The translations under genes and the position numbers were made by a program. Shown here piece after piece: positions 1 to 9,081 of a DNA stretch of 64,000 nucleotides. Under the pieces are notes generated by a model, which saw only the letters and a list, made by a program, of their open reading frames with translations, had not been told where the DNA came from and did no database searches. How positions within the stretch are numbered: the stretch's first letter is position 1; every line of letters begins with the position of its first letter. The DNA comes from Comamonas sp. SCN 65-56 (GTDB lineage: Bacteria; Pseudomonadota; Gammaproteobacteria; Burkholderiales; Burkholderiaceae_C), in the NCBI RefSeq assembly GCF_001724135.1, contig NZ_MEDS01000005.1:81933-145932 (forward strand), given 5' to 3'.

Positions 1-225
1 ATGGGCGGCATCTTCGTCGTCGAGGCGATCTCGGTGATGGCGCAGGTGCTCTGGTTCAAATACACCAAGCGCAAATACGGGGAGGGACGGCGCATTCTCA
101 AGATGGCGCCGCTGCACCACCATTTCGAAAAGAGCGGCTGGAAGGAAACGCAGGTCGTCGTGCGTTTCTGGATCATCACCATGCTGCTGTGCCTCGCGGG
201 CCTGGCCACGCTGAAATTGCGATGA
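1..225 (+). CDS. mraY: MraY, C-terminal end (gene starts before window)
   Basis: This is the last 74 codons of phospho-MurNAc-pentapeptide translocase, the inner-membrane enzyme that makes lipid I from UDP-MurNAc-pentapeptide and undecaprenyl phosphate. The fragment has the family's [10 protein letters not shown] histidine motif (about residues 34-43 of the fragment) followed by a last hydrophobic segment and a short polar tail. The ATG at base 1 is an internal methionine, not the start. The stop TGA (223-225) overlaps the ATG of murD as ATGA. Identification follows from the motif and the dcw neighbours. Confidence 0.95.
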   Translation: MGGIFVVEAISVMAQVLWFKYTKRKYGEGRRILKMAPLHHHFEKSGWKETQVVVRFWIITMLLCLAGLATLKLR

Positions 226-1958
226 GCGACCTGCCCCACACCCCCATGGCTCCAATGCCCGCGGCGGCGCCTTCCAAGGCGGCCGAAGCGGCGCAATTCG
301 TCACCCGCCTGTTTGCCGAGGTGCAGGCGCAGGACGATGGCCCCGCCGAGCCGGCGCCACTGGCGGACGCCGAGCAGAAGAGCGCCGCCGCGCCAGTGGC
401 TGCGCCGGCGATCGCCGTGGGCGACGACTGGCAACCCCTGGCAGGCCAACGGGTGCTGGTGCTGGGGCTGGGCGATTCTGGCCTGGCGATGGCGCGCTGG
501 TGCGCGCTGCGCGGTGCCGAGGTGACGGTGGCCGACACACGCGCAGCGCCGCCGCATCTGGCCGAGTTGCAGGCCGAATGGCCGCAGGCGGCGTTTGTCG
601 CGGGGCCATTCACCGCTGCGCTGGCGCAGGGCCAGACCGTGGTGGCGCGCTCGCCCGGCCTGCCGCCGACCTTGATTGCTCCTGTTGTGGAAGCTGCTGG
701 CGCATGCGGGGCCGAGGTTTGTGGCGAATTGGGCTTGTATTCGCAAGCGCTCAATGCGCTGCGCACTGAGTTCGGCTATGCGCCGCGGGTGCTGGCCATC
801 ACCGGCACCAATGGCAAGACCACGGTCACCTCACTCACCGGTCGGCTGGTGGAACATTGCGGGCGCAGCGTGGCCGTGGCGGGCAACATCGGCCCGACGC
901 TGCTCGACACGCTGCAGCAGCATCTGGCGCAGCGCGCGCTACCCGAGGTCTGGGTGCTGGAGCTTTCGAGCTTCCAGCTCGATGGCGTACAGGGCTTCGA
1001 GCCAACGGCGGGGGTGGTGCTCAACCTGACGCAGGACCACCTCGACTGGCACGGCAGCATGCAGGCCTACGCCGCGGCCAAGGCGCGCATTTTCGGCAGC
1101 CAGGCGCTGATGGTGCTCAACCGCGAAGACCCGCGGGTGATGGACATGCTGCCACCGCCGGTGCCGGTGCCGGTGCCGGTGCCGGTGCGGCTGCAGAAGC
1201 CGCGCCAGCGCCCGCACCTGACCTTTGGCGGCGATCTGCCGCGTGCGTCCGGGGACTACGGCATCGAGCAGGTGGGCGGCATGGCCTGGCTGGTGCGCGC
1301 ACTGGAAGCCGAAGACACCGGTCGGCGTGGGGCGGAGGTGCACGAGCTGCACCTGCAGCGCCTGATGCCGGTCGATGCGCTGCGCATCCGTGGCCGGCAC
1401 AACGCGACCAACGCGCTGGCCGCTCTGGCGCTGGCACACGCTGCCGGCTGCCCGCTGGCGTCCATGCTCTACGGCCTGCGCGAGTACCGTGGCGAGCCGC
1501 ACCGCGTCGAATCGATTGCCGTGATCGATGGCGTCGAGTATTTCGACGACAGCAAGGGCACCAATGTGGGCGCGACGGTGGCGGCGCTCGCGGGCCTGGG
1601 CGCCAGCCAGCGCATCGTCGTGATCCTGGGCGGTGACGGCAAGGGGCAGGACTTTTCGCCGCTGGCAGGGCCGGTGGCGCGCTATGTGCGCGCCGTGGTG
1701 CTGATCGGGCGCGATGCGCCGCTGATCCGCGCCGCGCTGGCGGCAACGCAGGTGCCGTTGATCGATGCACGGACGCTGCCGCAAGCCGTGCAGCAGGCGA
1801 GTGCGGCGGCCCATTCGGGCGATGCGGTGCTGCTCTCGCCCGCCTGCGCCAGCCTGGACATGTTTGACAACTACAAGCAGCGCGCGCAGGTCTTTGTCGA
1901 TGCGGTGCATGCGCTGGCCGAAGCCCGCGGGCAGTCGCTGGCGGGAGGGAGCGCATGA
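222..1958 (+). CDS. murD: UDP-N-acetylmuramoylalanine--D-glutamate ligase
   Basis: MurD adds D-glutamate to UDP-MurNAc-L-alanine in the cytoplasm, using ATP. The 578-residue product shows the N-terminal [13 protein letters not shown] motif, the P-loop GTNGKTT (about 195-201), [27 protein letters not shown] and the C-terminal [15 protein letters not shown]. The start at 222 was chosen because it overlaps the mraY stop (ATGA). Compared with typical MurD there are about 70 extra N-terminal residues rich in Ala, Pro and Glu before the first motif. A Pro-Val run at about residues 310-322 is coded by a GTGCCG hexanucleotide repeat (1161-1184). ATGA overlap with ftsW follows. Confidence 0.96.
   Translation: MSDLPHTPMAPMPAAAPSKAAEAAQFVTRLFAEVQAQDDGPAEPAPLADAEQKSAAAPVAAPAIAVGDDWQPLAGQRVLVLGLGDSGLAMARWCALRGAEVTVADTRAAPPHLAELQAEWPQAAFVAGPFTAALAQGQTVVARSPGLPPTLIAPVVEAAGACGAEVCGELGLYSQALNALRTEFGYAPRVLAITGTNGKTTVTSLTGRLVEHCGRSVAVAGNIGPTLLDTLQQHLAQRALPEVWVLELSSFQLDGVQGFEPTAGVVLNLTQDHLDWHGSMQAYAAAKARIFGSQALMVLNREDPRVMDMLPPPVPVPVPVPVRLQKPRQRPHLTFGGDLPRASGDYGIEQVGGMAWLVRALEAEDTGRRGAEVHELHLQRLMPVDALRIRGRHNATNALAALALAHAAGCPLASMLYGLREYRGEPHRVESIAVIDGVEYFDDSKGTNVGATVAALAGLGASQRIVVILGGDGKGQDFSPLAGPVARYVRAVVLIGRDAPLIRAALAATQVPLIDARTLPQAVQQASAAAHSGDAVLLSPACASLDMFDNYKQRAQVFVDAVHALAEARGQSLAGGSA
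1161..1184 (+). repeat. GTGCCG hexanucleotide tandem repeat inside murD
   Basis: Four perfect GTGCCG units (1161-1184) are followed by a degenerate fifth (GTGCGG) and code for alternating Val-Pro. A change in unit number would stay in frame, so it would alter loop length rather than switch the gene off. Confidence 0.85.
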
Positions 1959-3226
1959 GCACCAGCGTCAAGCCCGGGCTGCTGCAGCGCTTGCTTGGCG
2001 GCAGCCGCAAGGAGCAGGCCGAGAGCGTGGATCGCCTGCCGGTGCGCATCGGCGGCATGGAGTTGCGGCGCACCGCCGCCGTGCCGGCGCGCGTGCTCGG
2101 CTTTGACCAGTCGCTGCTGTGGGTGGTGGTGTTGCTGCTCGCGTTCAGCGTGGTGATGGTCTATTCCGCCTCGATCGCGATGCAGGACAACCCCCGCTTT
2201 GGCCACATCACCGCGACCACCTTCGTGGTGCGCCATGTGGCGGCGATCGCCGTCGGTTTTGTGGCGGCGCTGCTGGCTTTCCAGATTTCGATGGACACCT
2301 GGGAGCGCCTTGCACCCTGGTTGTTCATCGCCTCCATCGCGCTGCTCGTCGTGGTGCTGATTCCGCATGTGGGTACGGTGGTCAATGGCGCGCGGCGCTG
2401 GCTCAGCCTCGGCGTGATGAATTTCCAGCCTTCGGAGCTGGCCAAGTTCGCGGTGCTGATCTACGCCGCCGGCTACATGGTGCGGCGCCTGGAGATGAAG
2501 GAGCGCTTCTTTCGCGCGGTGCTGCCGATGGCGGCGGCAGTGGCGATCGTTGGCGGCCTGCTGCTGGCCGAGCCGGACATGGGTGCGTTCATGGTGATCG
2601 CGGTGATCGCCATGGGCATCCTGTTCCTGGGCGGCGTGAACGCGCGCATGTTCTTCCTGATTGCGCTGATTCTGGTCGCGGCGTTCGCGCTGATGATCTG
2701 GACCTCACCCTGGCGGCGCGAGCGCATCTTTGCCTACCTCGACCCGTTCAGCGAGGACCACGCGCTGGGCAAGGGCTACCAGCTCTCGCATGCGCTGATC
2801 GCCATCGGGCGCGGCGAGGTGTTTGGCGTTGGTCTTGGCGGCAGTGTGGAAAAACTCAACTGGCTGCCTGAGGCGCACACCGATTTCCTGCTGGCGGTGA
2901 TCGGCGAGGAGTTCGGCCTCGTGGGCGTGCTCACGCTCATCGTCGCCTTCCTCTGGCTCACGCGTCGCATCATGCTGATCGGTCGTCAGGCAATCGCGCT
3001 TGATCGCGTGTTCTCCGGCCTGGTGGCCGAGGGCGTGGCGGTGTGGGTGGGCTTTCAGGCCTTCATCAACGTCGGCGTGAACCTGGGCGCGCTGCCGACC
3101 AAGGGCTTGACCTTGCCCCTGATGAGTTACGGCGGCTCGGCGATCCTGATGAATCTGGTGGCGCTGGCGGTGGTGCTGCGGGTCGATTACGAAAACAAGC
3201 TACTCATGCGCGGAGGCCGCGTATGA
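1955..3226 (+). CDS. ftsW: FtsW, septal peptidoglycan polymerase
   Basis: This 423-residue SEDS-family multi-pass membrane protein polymerises septal peptidoglycan from lipid II with FtsI. The sequence shows a cytoplasmic N-terminus of about 55 residues, then a series of hydrophobic helices. It has the family signatures [41 protein letters not shown] and the C-terminal [14 protein letters not shown]. The start at 1955 overlaps the murD stop as ATGA. The last codons lie in a long inverted repeat (3193-3237), and the stop TGA overlaps the ATG of a mini-ORF at 3223. Confidence 0.96.
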   Translation: MSTSVKPGLLQRLLGGSRKEQAESVDRLPVRIGGMELRRTAAVPARVLGFDQSLLWVVVLLLAFSVVMVYSASIAMQDNPRFGHITATTFVVRHVAAIAVGFVAALLAFQISMDTWERLAPWLFIASIALLVVVLIPHVGTVVNGARRWLSLGVMNFQPSELAKFAVLIYAAGYMVRRLEMKERFFRAVLPMAAAVAIVGGLLLAEPDMGAFMVIAVIAMGILFLGGVNARMFFLIALILVAAFALMIWTSPWRRERIFAYLDPFSEDHALGKGYQLSHALIAIGRGEVFGVGLGGSVEKLNWLPEAHTDFLLAVIGEEFGLVGVLTLIVAFLWLTRRIMLIGRQAIALDRVFSGLVAEGVAVWVGFQAFINVGVNLGALPTKGLTLPLMSYGGSAILMNLVALAVVLRVDYENKLLMRGGRV

Positions 3227-3237
3227 GTAGCTTGTTT
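3193..3237. repeat. Near-perfect 21-bp inverted repeat over the ftsW stop codon
   Basis: Arms 3193-3213 and 3217-3237 pair along 21 positions with one G-T (G-U in RNA) at 3208/3222 and a 3-base loop. The right arm end CTTGTTT (3231-3237) could also pair with AAACAAG at 3243-3249, so two alternative structures are possible. There is no T-run, so it is not an ordinary terminator. The mRNA hairpin would hide the ftsW stop and the start of the following mini-ORF. Confidence 0.9.
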
Positions 3238-3309
3238 CACCAAAACAAGTTGCGCATGGCGCAGCCATGCAAGGCGCGCAGCGCCTTGATGCGAGGGAGG
3301 TGCGTATGA
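3223..3309 (+). CDS. 28-codon mini-ORF linking ftsW and murG
   Basis: The reading frame starts at ATG 3223, overlapping the ftsW stop (ATGA), and ends at TGA 3307-3309, overlapping the murG ATG (ATGA). The predicted peptide begins MSSLFHQNK and ends MRGRCV, with no recognisable domain. It fills the whole ftsW-murG gap, so ribosomes finishing ftsW could be handed to murG. The peptide itself may be meaningless; the value may lie in translation of the gap, which would also unfold the hairpins there. It may equally be a chance frame. Confidence 0.45.
   Translation: MSSLFHQNKLRMAQPCKARSALMRGRCV
3254..3287. repeat. Two back-to-back hairpins in the ftsW-murG gap
   Basis: GCATGGC/GCCATGC (3254-3260 with 3264-3270) and AAGGCGC/GCGCCTT (3271-3277 with 3281-3287) are perfect 7-bp stems, both with a GCA loop, directly adjacent. 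No poly-T follows. They lie just upstream of the murG Shine-Dalgarno (GAGGGAGG, 3293-3300) and could affect murG translation. Confidence 0.8.
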
Positions 3310-4370
3310 CGGCCCGCACCGCTCTCATCATGGCTGGCGGTACCGGTGGCCACATCTTCCCGGGCCTGGCGCTGGCGCGCGAACTGGCTGCGCGCGGCTG
3401 GCGCGTGCACTGGCTGGGCACGCCCGGCAGCATGGAGTCACGCCTCGTGCCGTCCGAGGGCTTCGCGCTGGAGACCATCGATTTTTCCGGCGTGCGCGGC
3501 AAGGGTCTGGTCACGCTGGCGCTGCTGCCGCTGCGCTTGCTGCGTGCCTTCTGGCAGGCGCTCGCGGTGGTGCGCCGCGTCAAGCCCGACGTGGTTGTCG
3601 GTCTGGGCGGCTATGTCACCTTTCCGGGCGGCATGATGGCGGTGCTCGCGGGCAAGCCGCTGGTGCTGCATGAGCAGAACTCGGTGGCGGGTTTGGCCAA
3701 CAAGGTGCTCGCCGGCATTGCCGACCGCATCTTCACCGCGTTTCCCAACGTGCTGAAGAAAGGTCAATGGGTGGGCAATCCGCTGCGCGCGGCGTTCACG
3801 CAGCAACCCGGCCCTGAGGAGCGCTTTGCCGCCCGCACGGGCCCGCTCAAACTGCTGGTGGTGGGCGGCAGCCTGGGCGCGCGTGCGCTCAACGAGGTGG
3901 TGCCGCAGGCGCTGGCGCTGATCCCCGAGGCGCAGCGCCCCGTGGTCACGCACCAGAGCGGCGAGACGCAGCTCGATGCGCTGCGCGCCAGCTATGCGGC
4001 AGCGGGGGTGCAGGGCGAGCTCGTGCCCTTCATTAGCGACATGGCGAGCGCCTTTGCCGTGGCCGACGTGGTGATCTGCCGCGCGGGTGCGAGTACGGTG
4101 ACCGAGTTGGCCGCCGTGGGCTGCGCCGCGCTCTTTGTTCCGTTTCCGTTCGCGGTCGACGACCACCAGACGGCGAATGCGCGCTTTCTCGTCGATGCCG
4201 GTGGCGGCTGGCTGGTGCAGCAGGCCGATCTCACCCCATCTGGTTTGGCTGAAATGATGAAAAAATGGGAGCGACCAGCGCTTATCCATAAAGCGCTAGC
4301 GGCCAAAAAGATGCAAAAAACACAGGCCACACGCGAAGTGGCAGCCGCGTGCGAGGAGCTGGCGGCATGA
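3306..4370 (+). CDS. murG: UDP-GlcNAc--lipid I N-acetylglucosaminyltransferase
   Basis: MurG transfers GlcNAc from UDP-GlcNAc to lipid I on the inner face of the cytoplasmic membrane, making lipid II. The 354-residue product has the glycine-rich [15 protein letters not shown] near the N-terminus, [35 protein letters not shown] and the UDP-binding [13 protein letters not shown]. The start at 3306 has a strong GAGGGAGG upstream; an in-frame ATG 39 bases earlier was rejected because the extra residues match nothing in the family. Codons of about residues 323-331 come from a dispersed stem-loop repeat. The stop overlaps the next mini-ORF (ATGA). Confidence 0.96.
   Translation: MTARTALIMAGGTGGHIFPGLALARELAARGWRVHWLGTPGSMESRLVPSEGFALETIDFSGVRGKGLVTLALLPLRLLRAFWQALAVVRRVKPDVVVGLGGYVTFPGGMMAVLAGKPLVLHEQNSVAGLANKVLAGIADRIFTAFPNVLKKGQWVGNPLRAAFTQQPGPEERFAARTGPLKLLVVGGSLGARALNEVVPQALALIPEAQRPVVTHQSGETQLDALRASYAAAGVQGELVPFISDMASAFAVADVVICRAGASTVTELAAVGCAALFVPFPFAVDDHQTANARFLVDAGGGWLVQQADLTPSGLAEMMKKWERPALIHKALAAKKMQKTQATREVAAACEELAA
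4275..4300. repeat. Dispersed stem-loop repeat copy inside murG
   Basis: AGCGCTT (4277-4283) and AAGCGCT (4291-4297) form a hairpin with a 7-base loop. The sequence resembles the ATAGC...GCGCTTGT...ACAAGCGC elements found between other genes here, but it is translated as part of the MurG C-terminal domain. Confidence 0.65.
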
Positions 4371-4450
4371 AGCATGTGATTCACCACATTCACTTCGTCG
4401 CGCATGTCACAGATGCCGACGATGCGTGCCATGCGGAGGGTGTGCGATGA
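4367..4450 (+). CDS. 27-codon mini-ORF: duplicated 5' end of murC
   Basis: ATG 4367 overlaps the murG stop (ATGA), and the frame ends at TGA 4448-4450, which overlaps the murC ATG (ATGA). Its first eleven residues, [11 protein letters not shown], match the MurC start [11 protein letters not shown]; the DNA similarity (4367-4399 against 4447-4479) is high but not perfect. The rest ([16 protein letters not shown]) is unrelated. It looks like a partial duplication of the murC 5' end that has diverged but kept coupling at both sides. Whether a peptide is made is unknown. Confidence 0.6.
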   Translation: MKHVIHHIHFVAHVTDADDACHAEGVR

Positions 4451-5880
4451 AACATGTCATTCACCAGATCCATTTCGTCGGCATCGGCGGCTCCGGCATG
4501 TGCGGCATCGCCGAGGTACTGCACAACCTGGGCTACCGGATCTCCGGTTCGGACCAGAGCGACAGCCCGGTGCTGCGCCGCCTGCAGTCGCTCGGCGTGG
4601 CCACCCACGTGGGCCACGCAGCAGAGCACATCGCCGGTGCCGATGCGGTCGTGACCTCGACCGCGGTGCATGACGACAACCCCGAGGTGGTGGCGGCACG
4701 CGCGCGCAAGATTCCGGTGGTGCCGCGCGCGGTGATGCTGGCCGAGCTCATGCGCCTGCGCCGCGGCATCGCGATCGCCGGCACCCACGGCAAGACGACG
4801 ACGACCAGCCTGGTCGCCAGCGTGCTGGCGCAGGCGGGGCTGGATCCGACCTATGTGATCGGCGGACGCCTGAACAGCGCGGGCGTGAATGCCAAGCTGG
4901 GCAAGGGTGAATACATGGTGGTGGAGGCCGATGAGTCGGATGCCTCCTTCCTCAAGCTGCTGCCGGTGATGGCGGTGGTCACCAATATCGACGCCGACCA
5001 CATGGATACCTATGGGCACGACTTCAGCCGGCTCAAGCAGGCCTTCGTCGATTTCCTGCACCGCATGCCGTTCTACGGCACGGCGGTGCTGTGTGTCGAT
5101 GACCCGGCGGTGCGCGACATCGCCACGCGCCTGAACTGCCCGATCACGCGCTACGGCCTGGGTGACGATGCCGAAGTGCGCGCGCTCGATGTGCGTGCCG
5201 TCGGTACGCAGATGCATTTTACGGTGCAGCGGCGCAACGGCGTGACGTTGCCGGACCTGCAGGTGGTGCTGAACCTGGCGGGCGAGCACAACGTGAGAAA
5301 TGCGCTCGCCGCCATTGCGGTGGCCACCGAGCTCAACGTGCCCGATGACGCCATCCTGCAGGCGCTGGCCGGTTTTACCGGGGTCGGCCGGCGCTTTCAG
5401 AGCCACGGCGAGCTGCCGGCGCGGGACGGCGGGCACTTCACGCTGATCGAGGACTACGGCCACCACCCGGTGGAGATGGCGGCGACCATCGCCGCGGCGC
5501 GTGGCGCCTTTCCCGGGCGGCGCCTGGTGCTCGCCTTTCAGCCGCACCGCTACACCCGCACGCGCGACTGCTTCGAGGATTTCGTCCAGGTGCTGGGCGC
5601 TGCCGATGCGGTGCTGCTCACCGAGGTCTATGCCGCTGGCGAGGAGCCGATTGCCCACGCCGATGGCCGCTCGCTCACGCGCGCGCTGCGCGTCGCCGGC
5701 CGGGTGGAGCCGGTGTTCGTGGAAGACGTCAACGAACTGCCCGCGCGCCTGGCGCAGTTCGCCCGGGGCGGCGATGTGGTGCTGTGCATGGGCGCGGGCT
5801 CGATCGGCGCGGCGGCGGGCAAGATCACTGAGTTGCTTCGAAATAGTGAGCTGCAAGCGCAGGAAGGGAGCGCGCCATGA
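4447..5880 (+). CDS. murC: UDP-N-acetylmuramate--L-alanine ligase
   Basis: MurC joins L-alanine to UDP-MurNAc, the first amino-acid step of the stem peptide. The 477-residue product has [14 protein letters not shown] at the N-terminus, the P-loop GTHGKTTTT, the EADESDASF and [11 protein letters not shown] motifs, [11 protein letters not shown], the substrate motif GVGRRFQ, and DYGHHPVE and FQPHRYTRT in the C-terminal domain. The start at 4447 overlaps the upstream mini-ORF stop as ATGA and gives the usual N-terminus. ATGA overlap with ddlB follows at 5877. Confidence 0.97.
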   Translation: MKHVIHQIHFVGIGGSGMCGIAEVLHNLGYRISGSDQSDSPVLRRLQSLGVATHVGHAAEHIAGADAVVTSTAVHDDNPEVVAARARKIPVVPRAVMLAELMRLRRGIAIAGTHGKTTTTSLVASVLAQAGLDPTYVIGGRLNSAGVNAKLGKGEYMVVEADESDASFLKLLPVMAVVTNIDADHMDTYGHDFSRLKQAFVDFLHRMPFYGTAVLCVDDPAVRDIATRLNCPITRYGLGDDAEVRALDVRAVGTQMHFTVQRRNGVTLPDLQVVLNLAGEHNVRNALAAIAVATELNVPDDAILQALAGFTGVGRRFQSHGELPARDGGHFTLIEDYGHHPVEMAATIAAARGAFPGRRLVLAFQPHRYTRTRDCFEDFVQVLGAADAVLLTEVYAAGEEPIAHADGRSLTRALRVAGRVEPVFVEDVNELPARLAQFARGGDVVLCMGAGSIGAAAGKITELLRNSELQAQEGSAP

Positions 5881-6857
5881 GCTTTTTTGATTCAAAAATC
5901 GACGTGGCGCAGCTGGGCAAGGTGGCGGTGCTCATGGGCGGTGATTCGGCCGAGCGCGAGATCTCCCTACTCTCGGGCACCGGGGTGCTCAAGGCCTTGC
6001 GCTCGCGCGGCGTCGATGCGCATGGGTTTGATACCGGGGAGCGGGCGCTGGCGCAGTTGACCAGCGAGCGATTTGACCGCTGCTTCATCGCGCTGCACGG
6101 TCGCCACGGCGAGGACGGTACGGTGCAGGGGGCGCTGGAGTTGCTCGGCATTCCCTATACCGGGCCGGGGGTGATGGCGTCCGCCATCGCGATGGACAAG
6201 ACCATGGCCAAGCGCATCTGGCGCTTCGAGGGCCTGGGCACGCCCGACTGGCGCCTGGCCACCCGTGCCGAGGAAGTGCGCCGCGCGTTCGGTGAGCTGG
6301 GTGCCCCGATGATCGTCAAGCCCGTGCGCGAAGGCTCGACGCTGGGGCTGACCAAGGTGCTGTCGGCGCAGCAGTGCGAAGCAGCCTATCGGCTGGCGGC
6401 CAGCCACGACCCCGAGGTGCTGTGCGAACAGTTCATAGCCGGCATCGAGACCACCTGCGCGTTGATCGGCCAGGGGCAGGATGCGCAGGCATTGCCGCTG
6501 ATCCGTATCGTCGCGCCCCAGGGCAACTACGATTTTCAGAACAAGTACTACACCGACGTCGTGCGCTACGACTGCCCGAGCGGCTTGCCGGCCGCGGAGG
6601 AAGCGGCGATCCAGCAGCTCTCGCTGGCCGCCTACCGCACCCTGGGATGCCGTGGCTGGGCCCGTGCGGACATCATGGTGCGGGCTTCGGATCGCCAGCC
6701 CTTTCTGCTGGAGATCAACACCTCGCCGGGCATGACCGGGCATTCGCTGGTGCCCATGGCGGCGCGCGCCTGCGGCGTGGGCTACGAGGACCTGTGCCTC
6801 GCCATCCTGGCGGGTGCATCGCTGGATGCCTGGCAGGGCCGCGGAGGGCAGCCATGA
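5877..6857 (+). CDS. ddlB: D-alanine--D-alanine ligase
   Basis: This ATP-grasp ligase makes D-Ala-D-Ala for the pentapeptide in the cytoplasm. The 326-residue product has [15 protein letters not shown] at the N-terminus, [15 protein letters not shown], the [18 protein letters not shown] motif and the C-terminal metal/ATP motif [13 protein letters not shown]. Start and stop overlap murC and ftsQ as ATGA, so it lies in the middle of the coupled cell-wall block. Length is normal for the family. Confidence 0.97.
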   Translation: MSFFDSKIDVAQLGKVAVLMGGDSAEREISLLSGTGVLKALRSRGVDAHGFDTGERALAQLTSERFDRCFIALHGRHGEDGTVQGALELLGIPYTGPGVMASAIAMDKTMAKRIWRFEGLGTPDWRLATRAEEVRRAFGELGAPMIVKPVREGSTLGLTKVLSAQQCEAAYRLAASHDPEVLCEQFIAGIETTCALIGQGQDAQALPLIRIVAPQGNYDFQNKYYTDVVRYDCPSGLPAAEEAAIQQLSLAAYRTLGCRGWARADIMVRASDRQPFLLEINTSPGMTGHSLVPMAARACGVGYEDLCLAILAGASLDAWQGRGGQP

Positions 6858-7672
6858 GCGCCGCAGCGCCCCTGCCGATCGACGTGCGTCTGATGAACTG
6901 GACGGCGGCGGTGTTGCTGCTGGGCTGCATCGCTGCCTTCGTGCTGGCGCTGGGCCACTGGGCGGCGCGCCTGCCGCTGTTTGCGCTCACGCATGTCAGT
7001 GTTGATGGCGAGCTCTCGCGCGTGAATCCGCAGCTGCTGCGGGCCGAGGTGGCACCGTCGCTCACTGGCAATTTCTTCACCACCGACCTGCAGGCGGTGC
7101 GCGAGGCGTTCGAGCAGGTGCCATGGATCCAGAGCGTGCAGGTGCAGCGCGAGTTTCCGCACACCTTGCATGTGCGCGTGCGCCAGCAGCAGGCCGCGGC
7201 CTATTGGGGCGAGGCGGGCGGGGACACCCTGGTCAACCGCGATGGGGAGGTGTTCCAGGCCGATGTCGGCAGCCTGGAGGACGAACACCTGGTACGGCTG
7301 GAAGGCCCGGCGGGCGCCTCGGCGCGCATGCTGGCGATGTTCCATCGCCTGGCACCCGCGTTGCAGCCGCTGGGGCTGCCGTTCGAAGCCTTGCTGCTGA
7401 GCGCGCATGGCAGCTGGCGCGCGGTGCTGGCGGGCGGCGCGGCCGTCGAGCTGGGGCAGGGAGAAGCTCCGGAGCTGCTGCAGCGCCTGCAGCGCCTGAC
7501 CGGCACGCTGACGCAGATCGCGCAGCGCCAGGGGCGACGCATCGACCAGCTCGAATATGCCGATTTGCGCTACGCCAACGGCTATGCCCTGCGCCTGAAG
7601 GGCGTCACCACCCTGAGCGGCGAGGCGCCTGCGCCTGCGCGCCGCGCCGCACCCAAGAATCAACGAGGCTAG
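6854..7672 (+). CDS. ftsQ: Cell division protein FtsQ
   Basis: FtsQ is a bitopic inner-membrane protein that joins the FtsBL complex to the divisome. The 272-residue product has a short cytoplasmic tail, one membrane helix at about residues 15-37, then a periplasmic POTRA-like region starting [16 protein letters not shown] and the typical [17 protein letters not shown]. The start at 6854 overlaps the ddlB stop (ATGA). The gene ends 10 bases before ftsA. Confidence 0.94.
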   Translation: MSAAAPLPIDVRLMNWTAAVLLLGCIAAFVLALGHWAARLPLFALTHVSVDGELSRVNPQLLRAEVAPSLTGNFFTTDLQAVREAFEQVPWIQSVQVQREFPHTLHVRVRQQQAAAYWGEAGGDTLVNRDGEVFQADVGSLEDEHLVRLEGPAGASARMLAMFHRLAPALQPLGLPFEALLLSAHGSWRAVLAGGAAVELGQGEAPELLQRLQRLTGTLTQIAQRQGRRIDQLEYADLRYANGYALRLKGVTTLSGEAPAPARRAAPKNQRG

Positions 7673-7682
7673 GACCAAACAG

Positions 7683-8912
7683 ATGCCAAGGGAAAGCAAA
7701 GACGTCGTCGTGGGCCTGGATATCGGCACCGCCAAGGTGATGGTGGCGGTGGCCGAGGTGCTGGCCGATGGGCAGCTCAAGCTGGCCGGGCTGGGCGTGG
7801 CGCCGAGCAACGGCCTCAAGCGTGGCGCGGTCGTGAACATCGAGGCCACGGTGCACAGCATCCAGCAGGCGCTCAAAGAGGCGGAATTGATCGCCGACTG
7901 CAGGATCCAGCGTGTCTACACCGGCATCACCGGCAACCACATCCGCGGCATCAACTCCAGCGGCATGGTGGCGATCAAGGACAAGGAAGTCAGCCAGGCC
8001 GACGTGGCGCGTGTGGTCGAGACCGCCAAGGCGGTGAATATCTCCAGCGACCAGCGCCTGCTGCTGGTGGAGCCGCAGGAATTCGTGATCGACGGCAACG
8101 AGGTCAAGGAGCCGATCGGCATGAGCGGCATCCGCCTGGAGGCCAAGGTGCACATCGTCACTGGCGCGCAGGCCGCGGCCGAGAACATCATCAAGTGCGT
8201 GCGCCGCTGCGGGCTGGAGGTGGAGCAGCTCTTGCTCAACCCGCTGGCGTCCAGCCAGGCGGTGCTGACCGACGATGAACGCGAGCTCGGCGTGGCGGTG
8301 GTCGACATCGGCGCCGGCACCACCGACATCGCCATCTTCACTGGCGGCGCCATTCGCCACACGGCGGTGCTGCCGATCGCCGGCGACCTGATCACCAGCG
8401 ACATCGCGATGGCGCTCAGAACGCCGACCAAGGACGCCGAGGACATCAAGGTCGAGCATGGCTGCGCCAAGCAGCTGCTGGCCGACCCCGAGGCGCAGGT
8501 GGAGGTGCCGGGCCTGGGCGATCGTGATCCGCGGGTGCTCACGCGCCAGGTGCTCGCCGGCGTGATCGAGCCGCGGGTGGAGGAAATTTTCCAGCTGGTG
8601 CAGCAGGTGATCCGCGAGTCGGGCTACGAGGAGGTGTTGTCCTCGGGCATCGTGCTCACCGGCGGCTCCAGCGTCATGCCGGGCATGATCGAGCTGGGCG
8701 AGGACATCTTCCTGAAGCCCGTGCGCCGCGGCCTGCCGCATTACTCCCATGCCTTGGCCGACATGGTGGCGCAGCCGCGCGCCGCCACCGTCATGGGCTT
8801 GCTCGAAGAGGGCCGCATCGCGCACATGCGCGGCTTCAAGGTGGCGGCCAAGAACGGTTCGATGAAGACCGCCTTCGGGCGTTTCAAGGACTTCATCGTG
8901 GGGAATTTCTGA
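7683..8912 (+). CDS. ftsA: Cell division protein FtsA
   Basis: FtsA is the actin-like ATPase that tethers FtsZ to the membrane. The 409-residue product begins with VVVGLDIGTAKVMVAVAE (phosphate 1 motif), has VVDIGAGTTDIAIFTGGAI (phosphate 2), VLTGGSSVMPGM (adenosine motif) and an amphipathic C-terminal tail ending FGRFKDFIVGNF, expected for membrane binding. The length matches the family. Confidence 0.97.
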   Translation: MPRESKDVVVGLDIGTAKVMVAVAEVLADGQLKLAGLGVAPSNGLKRGAVVNIEATVHSIQQALKEAELIADCRIQRVYTGITGNHIRGINSSGMVAIKDKEVSQADVARVVETAKAVNISSDQRLLLVEPQEFVIDGNEVKEPIGMSGIRLEAKVHIVTGAQAAAENIIKCVRRCGLEVEQLLLNPLASSQAVLTDDERELGVAVVDIGAGTTDIAIFTGGAIRHTAVLPIAGDLITSDIAMALRTPTKDAEDIKVEHGCAKQLLADPEAQVEVPGLGDRDPRVLTRQVLAGVIEPRVEEIFQLVQQVIRESGYEEVLSSGIVLTGGSSVMPGMIELGEDIFLKPVRRGLPHYSHALADMVAQPRAATVMGLLEEGRIAHMRGFKVAAKNGSMKTAFGRFKDFIVGNF

Positions 8913-9081
8913 TGCGTTGCGTGCTGGTTCTCCCGCTGCGCAGGCGTCCCTTGGTGCGCTCGCGCCGGCGCAAGCGCGACCGATGGCGCTGCCGTGCCAA
9001 GCCGCCGCCCGATGGCGATTCAGGGTTTCCGTTTTCCAGATTCGATTTCAGCGTTCAACTTATTTATCCAGGAGCAAGCAC

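Noticed and set aside
3267..3305. Upstream in-frame start for murG adding 13 residues.
   Set aside because: The extra residues have no match in MurG, and the strong GAGGGAGG fits the start at 3306.
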